NCBI GenBank assembly: GCA_030407315.1
Contig: JALQPE010002763.1
Location: 1 to 64,000 of the forward strand
DNA from: Asparagopsis taxiformis
Taxonomy: Eukaryota; Rhodophyta; Florideophyceae; Bonnemaisoniales; Bonnemaisoniaceae
Direction of reading: 5' to 3'
DNA: 64,000 bases
Both the position numbers and the translations under genes were made by a program. The notes under the pieces were generated by a model. The model saw only the letters and a program-made list of their open reading frames with translations. It had not been told where the DNA came from and searched no databases. This document shows, in pieces, positions 1 through 10,300 of the stretch. The stretch's first letter is position 1, and every line of letters begins with the position of its first letter.

Positions 1-3000
1 ATCTTTCCTCGACGCTGGGAGAGAAGCTGGAGAACCGGTTCCTGGAAGCAGTTTTTCACTACCTCGTCTCCACATCTATCTTCTCTCTAGCTCCTGTGAA
101 AGAACGTTGACCATTTGAGAGCATTCGGACGAGGACCAATGTTGTGGCTCCATGCCTTATTTCGCGCAAAACAATGGCCCACTCTCGTCGCCAGTCATCC
201 GCAAGAAACTAATTCAGCGCTGAAAGCTGTTCGCTTTGGTGGGACATTCTCACACCTTTCTTCAGCGGCTGATGCATCCGTTTCGAATATAAGCTCCTGC
301 ACGTGCTTCACAGAGCCGTAGGCAGGAAGCGTATGAACACAAAAACTCGACAAGACGATGAAACATAGGCTTGTCCAAATGTGCTCCTGCTCCTTCACTT
401 CCGACAATACTCATTCAACGTCTCCACGTAGTCTAAGTTCTTCCCAGAATGTATTTCATTCCTGCCACCTTCTCGTCAGCCGTCTCTACTTCATGGGGAC
501 CGTCTTTCCACCATACGGGCATGAAACTAATACACGAAACCAGCTTCTGAAACATCACTACTAGTTTGACGGCCCCATCAAATTTTTCACGATGACCTTC
601 CCCCTTTCCCATCCATCATTCGAGCTGCGTTTTCGAATGCCATAGGTGCTATCAGCAGCACACTGAATATGTCACTCATGTTCATGGAAAGCAGATTGTT
701 GGTTCCAAATAACGGTTCTGCCTTCCCATCCTGAACTTCTTCAGAGCGCCAGAATTTGCAATTCAGCTACCTCTCGAATTCGTGGGCTGGCAGCTGAAAT
801 ACAAGCGTTCAGTACATCTTGTGCCAGTCCAGACAATAGATGGTCAGGTGCTATCACTGCGGAACGGTACGGGTCAAAAAATTGCTGGGACAACTGAAAC
901 TCCGTTTTCCGTCTTCGGTACTTCTTCCTGCACTGCTTCCAAGAAGTGCTCAGGACATGAAATGGTAACCTTCCCCTTCTTCTGCAGCCAGTCGAGAGTG
1001 CGAAGCTGGGTTTCTGTGGCATCCTTACGTGTCGATGCATTCCGATACTTGCTCCTGGCATGCGTCGATGTTTTGCCCGTTCACTACCGAAGTGTATTGC
1101 ATTCTTCGTGCCACCAGTACTGTTCAGGTCATATTTGCGAAAACTGCAGATGTGGCACGGAGAAGTTTGATGTGTGTCCAAGAACATCCAGGGTATGTGA
1201 AACTGCAGATAGTCTCCAATGCTCCCACTGGGTCTAGAAATACCACAACATCTTCTCCCTCTGCATTTTTCGTGGGAAACCCTCTGTGCTTCCTCGCACT
1301 ATATCTTGAACGATATATCGCAATACCAATTTGTGGACACTCCCGGAGGTGGCAAACCAATCACTCGAACCGCTTGGTAGCTTCCCCTTTCCGAGGCGGT
1401 AGATTGAGAGGTAACATATAGCATCCACCAAAACTTCCCTTCCTGCTTGTGAATGGTTCAAAGTCATCCGTGTAAAGGAGAAATCGGTAAACAAAGTAGT
1501 TTCGACCATCCTCCAGCTTTCCCCAACATGGTGCATCTTCTCGCGGAGACGCTGGTTGCCATGCGACCTGTGGTCTCCGAAACCATCCGAGAAACCCCTG
1601 AAACACGAATTTCTTCATAGTTGGGGCTTCCTAGTCTATCGGGCGGGTTTCTGGCTTCAGCAAAGCTCGCGCCCGGTGAAAAGCAAAGTAACATGGTGGA
1701 TGCTTCTCCGACCTGCTCTTTCAAATACCTGTTCACCAATACGACGTGTGGAACAATATCACCTCTTCCATTCCAATTGGTAATAGAACGGTTATCACGT
1801 CCCCAGCTCGTGTTCCTTTCCCTTGGCTCCTGCTCCGATTACACATTGCGATATCGCTCGCAGAGCATGCTGCCTCTCCCATTCCAATAGATGTGACATT
1901 CGCGGCTGCAGATATTTTTCGACATGCACATCATGCTCACCGTCGTGTCGAGCCTCATAGGTAAACTATGGTCCTAGCATGAAGTTCCCACAACGACGTA
2001 ACCGCCACTCTTCTCCTCTTCGGTTTCCCACCATCTCTGTCATTCTTCCTGAACCCTTTTGCTCTTCGATGACGGCAACTGACGAGCTCCTGGATGACAT
2101 CGGATTCGAATTGCTGTTCCATCAGGTACATAAATGTGCTTCAAACCCTTTTTCCCATCGCTGTCAATGGGAACAACTGCTGTGCGAACGAATGGGTCGC
2201 TCAAAACACCCCTCCTGCACTTTGCAATGAACGAATCTTCAATGCTGCACTCTGCGGTTGATTTTTCTCCTTCCGAGCTTCGATTGTTCGCATCACTGCG
2301 GAATGCTTTTAAAGATTGGTCGAGTCTGGACATCTTTCAGAGCCCATGTGCTTGGGAGTACAATACGAACTTTCGCCATTCCTCCACAATTGTCTCTGTC
2401 ATCTGTTTTTCCACGGGTTCCTACTGCACCTCGATGCTGTGCAGCTCTTGCTCCGCTCTTCGAAGGTCTATCGGAAACTCGATGTCACAGCTCTTTGCAT
2501 AGCAGTGTTTCCTCAAGAATGGTATTATCTCTCTGTCGCATCACAGAGTCCGACGGGACGTGCTCACTTGGATCTCTGCGAAATTCATTCCGAACAGGGT
2601 ACCTTCATAGTGGGCTCTTGTCATTCTTTGAGTTCCACTCAGCTGAAGAGCCCCATACATCGCAGGCCATTGTAGTAATGCCTTGAAATCACCACATGCT
2701 TCATCACCAGCATTTCGATCTATCGGGCCTCCAGTTGAAATAGAATCAGAACCTCGTTCGGTTGCTTCTTCCGATTCCATTAGCGTGCTCGATGCTACGT
2801 ACATGTCACTTCCAGCTTCATCGTTGTTGCTGTACACATCAATACAACCTTCTATTGTGTCACCCATAGGGATTGGGGACTCCAATAGGTCATCTGTGGT
2901 ACACTCACGTCGTAGCTCATTACCTCTCGGGATTTCTTTGTTCATGCAGGCTGCATCACTGCTGCGGATTTCTCCCTGCAGTTTCCCAGGAAGCTGTTTA

Positions 3001-3089
3001 CTGGGACTGGCCACATTGAGTGAATCGAATCTCGCCTTTGTCCTACGACTTGTGGTTTTCTTTCGAATAGGAGTCCGTCTCGGAGCCAT
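1..3089 (-). pseudogene. Decayed transposase-like gene, 3' end outside window
   Basis: The minus strand carries one long coding remnant split by stops and frame changes. It opens at 3089 with a basic N-terminus (MAPRRTPIRKKTTSRRTK) that resembles a nuclear-localisation region, then continues in pieces at 2541-3089, 2040-2333, 1361-1618, 1124-1360 and 741-1187. The piece at 1361-1618 contains LLYTDDFEPFTSRKGSFGG. This has the hydrophobic-strand/acidic-residue layout of the first catalytic aspartate in KDZ- and CACTA-related transposases. The piece ending near 741 has IAPDHLLSGLAQDVLNACI, which fits the second conserved block of such proteins. Family assignment is inference from these motifs. 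The gene is unrelated in sequence to the intact transposase at 20047-23088. The many frame breaks mark it as inactive, and its C-terminus would lie left of position 1. Confidence 0.45.
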
Positions 3090-4311
3090 CTTGATGTTTG
3101 TTCTTTTCTTCTTCGCTCAGTTTTGTTGCATAGAATACAACTCTAAACTTCTATGACATGACTACTATCTCAATACAGTACTACTACTTTTAACCGTTAC
3201 GAAACCTTTCCAGGCTTTCATTCGATCCAATGAACTGGTTCACCACAATGCTTTGCCCTATGCTCATTGCTTTATGCACATTGATTGCTATTTCATCCGG
3301 ACTCAACATCGTTTTGCTATCTTGTATCGCATCCCCTAGCCACAAACCCAGCCAAGATGTATCCATTTCCGGAAAACGGCCGTTTATTTCGCAGTGATGC
3401 TCTAGGCACTAATACTGAATCTGATTTTCTCATACACGTACTTCCTACTCGTATACTCTACCATTTTCGGCCCTATTTACAAGTTGAAAGCACAATCTCT
3501 CGTTGAATCGTACTCGGTGTGATATCTTAAATTAGCATAAATTTATATATTGCAATGCAGATTCACTGCTCGCTTGCAACATGAAAATTATAAAATTTCT
3601 CCCACACTGCTGTTTCCTAGCCGCCCACATCCACGTGGCCCGCTTTGACTGCCTGCCAAGTGTGCTCAGAGCATGCAATGACGTCATCGATATATACCGT
3701 CCAAATCATCACTGGAAGCGCGGACTCCTCGTCCAGGAAAGTGCGCCATTTTTCCTACTCTTCACCTCCCCCTTTCCAGTAGGCCCCATATGCTAGTGTT
3801 TTTCCTATATTTCTGTAGTGATGACGTCATTATAGACTAGAGAAAGCGGTAGAAGATACAATAATTTTGCGCCTGTTCTGCCAGGTCATGTGCTTCAAAG
3901 CGTAATTCGCACCCTAGGTATCGTTTTTCTGGGCCTCCCATCGCACCACTCCGTTTCAAACTCATCCCTCTATTGTTCTCTACACGTCATTCCGCCCTTG
4001 CCCCCCCGCAGAGTGCTACTTAAACAACAGATTCTGGAAATCCTGTTTCCATCTTCATATCCGTCGGAAACAAAGCAACAACCCTGGCCGTGGAAGCCGT
4101 ATAGATCATCTAAACTGCTTCCAAAGCGTAAGTCTTAGATCATCAATACGGCTTCCAAGGCCAAAGTTGTTGCTTTGTCTCCGACGGATATGAACCATGA
4201 TGGTACGTTTCCACAACTCACGCCACTAACCCAGTTTTCTATTTGTTTTCTCTTTCTCAGGTTTCCAGTCGGTGAGTGTTCCACTTCTACTTCCATTTAT
4301 CTTTCTCTCTT
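3090..4311. other. Intergenic stretch without a convincing gene
   Basis: Only short ORFs under 90 codons occur here and none has recognisable motifs. The one structured feature is the foldback hairpin at 4056-4192. Composition is moderate in GC, and the stretch ends at the left terminal inverted repeat of the candidate transposon. Confidence 0.5.
4056..4192. repeat. Long foldback hairpin (about 57-bp arms, about 21-nt loop)
   Basis: The arm starting CATATCCGTCGGAAACAAAG at 4056 is the near-exact reverse complement of the arm ending at 4192 (CTCCGACGGATATG). I count about six mismatches over about 57 bp. The loop is about 21 nt around 4114-4134. A transcript from either strand would fold into a long imperfect stem like a small-RNA precursor. 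It could equally be a miniature foldback transposon. No terminal target duplication is evident. Confidence 0.75.
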
Positions 4312-4358
4312 CGTCTGTGTTCTCGGAAATGGACGCGGACGTCCACAACCTCTAGTAC
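4312..4358 (+). repeat. Left terminal inverted repeat of the candidate transposon
   Basis: The segment begins CGTCTGTGTTCTCGGAAATG, continues through GGACGCGGACGTCCA and ends CTCTAGTAC. It matches the reverse complement of 25511-25557 at 41 of 47 positions by eye. The mismatches are two singles plus a four-base cluster just inside GTCCA. Confidence 0.7.
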
Positions 4359-4359
4359 A

Positions 4360-4456
4360 CCTAGTATTACTAGGCGGACGTCCATGTTCTCCAGTATTTT
4401 TGGATGTCCGCCTAGAGCCGGACGTCCATGTGGTCCAGTACGTCTAGTATTACTAG
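4360..4456. repeat. Subterminal palindromes CCTAGTATTACTAGG
   Basis: A perfect 15-nt palindrome lies at 4360-4374 and a 13-nt version at 4444-4456. Around them are several GGACGTCC-type half sites (near 4336, 4376, 4421). Clustered short motifs next to a terminal repeat are typical transposase-binding arrangements. The binding role is inference. Confidence 0.55.
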
Positions 4457-4599
4457 GACGACATTCATTTTTTCTAGTACCACGGATGTCCCCCTCGGGA
4501 TGGACTTCCGCCATGTCTAGGTCCACCTAGGACGGGCGCCGGTTCAGAAATTCAAAAATTTCGAGCCCAGAAATTTCTGCCGCCGTGCTCGACATGGAT

Positions 4600-5620
4600 G
4601 TCCGCATCCATCACGGCGACCACTCTATTTTTCCTTGTCGGTCGACTCCAATTTCGTCTTTAATTTTTTATCCTCTCGCTCACACCCCCTTCCAGTTGGT
4701 GCCCACCTCCCCCGTACTGTACCTCAAACACCCCCAATACCACTCTAGCACGCATTTTCAGCTACCTATCCCCTTTCCACGGTGCACACCTCCATTCCAT
4801 ACCTACTTTTCTGCTCTACCGTACAGATTTCGTATAACCAGTCCTCATACTACCTCAGAATAGGGAAAAAACCCCCTATATCCTCGACCATGCTCTCCCC
4901 CATCACCTTTGCAACGTATTGTTCTTCAATACCCTCTCTCCTCTACCTTCAACCCCTCTCCTTCGCCCTCTCCACAAACTTCCCCTGCAGCTTACTCTTC
5001 AAAACCTCTCACTCCCCATCCCGTACCAACCTGCTCCACCCCTCCCTCCCTCAGCTGCTCCATGCCCCCCACGCCATCCGCATCTTCGATACCGTATACA
5101 GCACCACCACCGGCCCACGCTCCCGCTCCCCCGCCGTCTCCCCAGAAACCCCCCCCGCTCTGAACCACATATGAACCCCCCACTTCGCACCCATCCTCTC
5201 ACTCCCCTCCCTCCCCAAATACAATAACCCCTTCTTCTCCATCACATCCCCACTCACCACAGCCAGAACAGACGCCACCCCCCTTCCCGCCTCTTCTTCC
5301 TCACTTTCCTAAAAACCCCTCCTCTCGGCGCCTTCAACCGCACCCTCCTACGGCCCACCTACCTAAACACCTCCTCCACTCTCACTACCCCAACACCCCG
5401 CAGCGTCTCCCCAATCCCCATAATATGCTCGTCGGCACTCCTCTCCGAATCACACTCCATTCTAAACCCGCACTCCGTACATTTCCACCTCCCCCTGTAC
5501 CATCCATAGATTCCATCCCCCACATAACACATCCTCATACCACAGAACAATTTTCTTCCTCTCATACCTCATCCTTAAAACCTCCATCTGCTCCATGTAA
5601 ATTTCGATGTAAATATTTTC
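4600..5620 (+). other. Pyrimidine-rich subterminal stretch
   Basis: The plus strand is overwhelmingly C and T for about 1 kb, so all six frames give low-complexity Pro/Ser/Leu or Gly-rich ORFs that I do not regard as genes. It lies just inside the left terminal repeat. Its counterpart just inside the right end (about 23.7-25.1 kb) is G-rich on the same strand. Confidence 0.6.
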
Positions 5621-5957
5621 TCCACTATGCAATCTCAAACATGTACGAGCCTATGACTTTCCGCTTTGTCAACCTGAATATTGGTACTCATGTATTCATA
5701 AAATAGGGTCACCCACATCCCTATCCCGTTCTGCAAGCTTTACAAACCACCAGACGCATACTCCACAACTATACAACAAACACTACTCGCTATTTCAGAC
5801 GACGCGGTACACAAGTAGCGTAGTCTCAACCTTCCGTGCAGCCTTCCCTGATGCGTACAAGTGCGAAACACGTCTAGACTACTACTACTATACGATATAG
5901 TATATCAGAAGTGACTGCGGGAATTTTCGGCACAGGAGATGCTGGGTCACCAAATTG

Positions 5958-6433
5958 ATTTTTCGGAAATTTTAGAATTTCTGGGCTGGCCAGCAGTGCA
6001 ATCGAGCTGGACATCCACCGGACGTCCATTTCAGGTTGGTCGTGAGAGAGTGAGGCGGGACCATGATGGAACAAGGACCAAGACCTGTCCCTGACGTGTT
6101 CAGCCTGAAATCGACCCGTCGTTAGGCGCCATTTAGCCTTACAGTTAGTGCTTACAGAAGCCAGTGACAACCCCACTCGGGGCGGCGGCCGTGCCTGGGG
6201 CCGTTGTGGCCAACTAGACACCCTGATTTGAATTAAAATTTGGGCTATTCTCAAAACATGCACATGTGAACATGTTTTTGAGATGGGGGTGTGCCGTACG
6301 GCACAATGGACCGCCCAAATCGATGATTTTTTGCAATTTTTTTGTGCCCGAAATTTTAGAATTTCTGGGCTGGCCAGCAATGCATCTGAGCTGGACATCC
6401 GCCAGACGTCCATTTCAGGTTAGTCGTGTGCTG
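5958..6433 (+). repeat. Hairpin repeat H1 with preceding partial unit
   Basis: A partial copy at 5958-6048 (ending in GGACGTCCATTTCAGG) leads into a spacer module at 6050-6222 and the full H module at 6218-6433. H1 contains a stem-loop at 6250-6282 (CTCAAAACATG paired with CATGTTTTTGAG around CACATGTG) and the perfect 14-bp palindrome GTGCCGTACGGCAC at 6291-6304. The unit repeats in tandem as H2 with a period near 495 bp. It lies downstream of the ParB/dioxygenase gene. Confidence 0.8.
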
Positions 6434-6712
6434 CCTACATCGACGCATTGCACAAACTAAGCAGGCGGGTTCACTACTAATACAAAGTGCACGGAATATG
6501 AGTAACGTGATGGGTGAGTAGTGTTTGTCGTGAAGGAATAAGGCGGGACCATGATGAAACAGGGAAAAAGATGTCACCCTAGCATAACTTAGGCTTAAAG
6601 CCTGGAATCGAACCCTCGTAAGACGCGATTTTGGCTTACAGTTGGTGCTTACAGAAGCCAGTGATGGCCCCACTCGGGGCGGCGGCCGGTTCCTGGGGCC
6701 GTTGTGGCCAAA

Positions 6713-6934
6713 TTAGACACCTTGATTTGAATTAAATTTTGGGCTATTCTCAAAAACATGCACATGTGAACATGTTTTTGAGATGGGGGTGTGCCGTACG
6801 GCACAATGGACCGCCCAAATCGATGTTTTTTGCAATGTTTTTTTGTGCCCGAATTTGTAGAATTTCTGGGCTGGCCAGCAATGCATCTGAGCTGGACATC
6901 CACCGGACGTCCATTTCAGGTTGATCGTGTATCG
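6713..6934 (+). repeat. Hairpin repeat H2
   Basis: This is the second tandem copy. The stem-loop spans 6749-6782 with a perfect 12-bp stem (CTCAAAAACATG/CATGTTTTTGAG). The palindrome GTGCCGTACGGCAC is at 6791-6804, and the unit ends in CCACCGGACGTCCATTTCAG. The preceding spacer module (about 6538-6722) is shared with the copies at 6050 and 11815. Confidence 0.8.
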
Positions 6935-7306
6935 TGCACGTCCACACATTACCGGAAGCAAGTAGGCGATGAAGCACGTACAAACCCAATTGTTCTGCTA
7001 TTTCTACCATAGACCATCGAGTCTAGAGATGTGAGGGAATCGTCCTGGAAATCATGCTCCAACCCACGAGGGAATGGACAATCTAGTTTGAAAGCATGGA
7101 ACGGAAGTACATTATACTAGGTTCATAGATTGAAAGTGATAAAGGAGATGATTATATTCTCGATAATTGTTTACCAAAGTAGTAGTTGTTAAGCTATCTA
7201 GCCGTCGGAAAATTGTTCTTCGTCTTCGTCCTCATCATATTCAGGATCTCCCGGCAGAATAGGCGTTATCGGCAACCGTGGAGTTGATCTGCTCAAGATG
7301 AATTCT

Positions 7307-10300
7307 TCACCCAGGTGTGAGGGTTCTCTTCTTGGGAGCTTCTGTCGTCTTCATCCGCATGATTCCGAGCTGCCCTGTCTTCGGCCTACGATCTTTCTTG
7401 ACCGGGATGGGAACAACTGTCTTGTGGCGAACATTGACAGGTGCCGGTTGACTTTGCCTGGCAGACCGGCGCGGAGCATTGGCGATTACTTCTTCTTCGA
7501 ATTCCAACCGCCTGATGAAACCAAACGAAACATTGTCGGGAATCGGATACGACGCATTCCTGAAATACGTGTGATACCTCGTTGTCGTGTGTGACACAAC
7601 TCTGTCGACATGCCCTGCCCCGGCATGTTGTACATGGCCGTGACCGATGAAGACTGAACGTGGCGGAACGATTACCTTCTTCAGCTTCATCGTCTTGGCG
7701 TACATATCTAATTCTAGCGCTTTGGAAAAGACGTACTTGTGGGACCCTGGACACACCCAGATAGGGAATGGGTCATCTCCGTTGGCAATAACAAAGTAAC
7801 CCGGAAGTTGATCTTTGCGGTCGCGAGGAGGAACAGGGAAATCATTGTGTGGGACCTGCCGAGGACACCCCTTTCCCGTTATCAAAAACCGTCCCCCAGA
7901 TGCCGGCATGACAAGTTTTTCTCCCGGTAAACCGCACTCCTCCAGCCCTATCAGCCGGACAAGGATTCCCAACCACACATCCAGCAGGGCTCGCCGCGTC
8001 ACAAACTTGAACCGGTCGATATGCGTCTCATCGTTCTCGGCATAGTCAACCAGGCAGTGGCGCGTAGACGTGAAGCGAGCCCTCCCCTCATTCCGGTTCT
8101 TCTCATCTGTTTCATCGTCCCCCGTATTGACAATGGGACTCCACAGCTGCCGGTTCCCAGGGTCCTTGTGCACCTGCTCCCCCTCCCATGTTCCCAAGAA
8201 GTACCGAAACAATTCCTGGTTAGGAATTTCTTCCATGAGACCCAAGTCAAATGGGAACTTGTCCGACGCATCGCGGTAGCTTACATCCGCGAAATTGTGC
8301 ATCACCGTATACCCTCGCTCGTTGATTTCCGTTCGGCAATTGTGGAAGTACGCCATACCAGTGCCGGCCTCATACGAATCCTTCCAGCTTGTAGACATTC
8401 GCGCAACCTGAGCGAAGTCCAGCCTCGAGGGTAGAAACGTCGATGTAGGCTCACACATCGCCTTGGCAGCCATCTTCCACGCTGCGAAAAACATCGGATA
8501 GATGGTGTCGATCTCGAAAACAAGATGACGAGCCCGATGTTGTTCCGGAATATGCAGCCCCTCAAACACAGGGTCCATCGCCACTTGCTTCAAATACCTC
8601 ACCTCTCTGCCCTCCTCATCGATTTCCACACTCTCCAATAACAACCTGAGCTCAATCGGGGGCAGACAGCCAACCCTCACCGATGCGATGACGTCCGCGG
8701 GACGCTGCGCCAGATGATGCCCTTCGGCTCGGTCTTTGACTTCGAAATCGTCGGGAAGAGATGGCATACGGTCGTCGAACAGGAGGTCGTGTTCAGAAGG
8801 AGAGTCACGAACGATGTAACCGTCTTCATCGACTTCGACTCCTTCCGGAACAGTGAGTGTAATTGTCACTTCGCGGACCCCCTTGCTTTCGACTTGGCCC
8901 TCGTCTGCACCCTGTTTGTCTTCCTCGTCCGAAGCGGTATGGACAGATTCTTGGTTGGAGGGAGTCGCACCAGCACGTTGGTTATCTTGGGGGACAATCT
9001 CAACGGCAGAATCGGGGGAACGGGCGGAGTCTTCGTCACCCTCATCACCGGAAACAGTGGCTTGTTGTTGATCGGTGGGTTTATCAACAACGGCCTGCTC
9101 TTCTTCCCCGGCGGATTGTTGTACCACAACCGGCTCTTCTTCCTCGAGGCGTGTGCTCCCCGTCGAGCGAAGTCGCTGTGAACGGCGGCGGATGCCATGC
9201 GAAGCAGGCTCATGTTCGACATTCCGCTGCTTCTTGTGAGTGAGTCTCACATTGGCAGCAGAAGGGCGGCGTTTGCGTCGAGCCTTAGTCTTCTTCTTCA
9301 ATGTCGGATTGAAAAACTCTTTCAAGTTCGTTTCCAAATCCTGTAAACGCGTGGTTCTCCGTCGCATTCGAACCTCACTGCTCCGGTCGTCCCCTCTATA
9401 CATTGCAATGGCATTGGTGAGATGCCATTGCAACTCCTTCGGCTGCTTAACCGACCCAATTGCCATCTCTGTGCTCAGAAATGACTTGCGCATAATACTC
9501 TTTGGGCGCCCATACGCAGCGTACAGAGAATTTGCTATTGCAGTCACGCGACGGACGTATGTATAGAAGTCGTTCACGTCAAAGCGTCCATCCGGACGTC
9601 CACTATGAGCAGGGTTCAAGTACTCCGAAAGACCACGCAAGACGAAGACAAAGTTTTCTTCCAGCAACTCGCGCACTATCTTGTGGTCCAGGTGCGTTAT
9701 CCCAATCTCGTTGCGGCGCTCAGAATTGTTCAGCTCACGCAACACCTCGTCGAGAACAGGATGCTTCAGCGTTGCTATAGCCAAACGCGTCCACCGCCGG
9801 GCCGTGTTCGTTGAATTCATCATCCCCATGAACTGCGCCTCGAACAATGTTCGGATGACATCAGACTCACGCAAGTCGCCAGCGTTTTCCACGTTATTTG
9901 CAACAGCAATCGTACGGATGAACTGCTGGATGGACGACAAGATTCGAACCAGGGAGCGCTCCGTCAGTTGCGTCCCAGTCGTATGGTTCGACTCTGCACT
10001 CTTGTGGATGATCTCATGAGGCTGAAGATCACTGTTGTCCTTGCGGCGAAGGTAGTACACATCCAGAGGCTGAGTAACCCAGCGCAAGCGGTTTGCGTCC
10101 TGTGGCAGCTTGGTTCTGTGCATACGGGTGAGGCGCGTGAAGTCATCGGCAATGCTATGCATAGCATTGAGACGATGCAGTCCGTCGATCACGGTCACGT
10201 TCGCATTGGCATGGAATTTGCCATTCTGGAACAGACGCGTGTCGGCGGACAGATGCGTGTTCTGCGACCTCAGCACCGTCACAGTGATACGCGAAGAGCT

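Noticed and set aside
4909..5278. Pro- and Gly-rich ORFs on both strands
   Set aside because: They are products of the pyrimidine-rich low-complexity DNA and overlap each other in multiple frames.
6538..6722. tRNA B-box-like sequence (GGTTCGATTCC on the minus strand, 6614-6604) suggesting a tRNA-derived SINE
   Set aside because: No convincing A box or cloverleaf pairing around it, and the sister copies at 6050 and 11815 have lost the motif.
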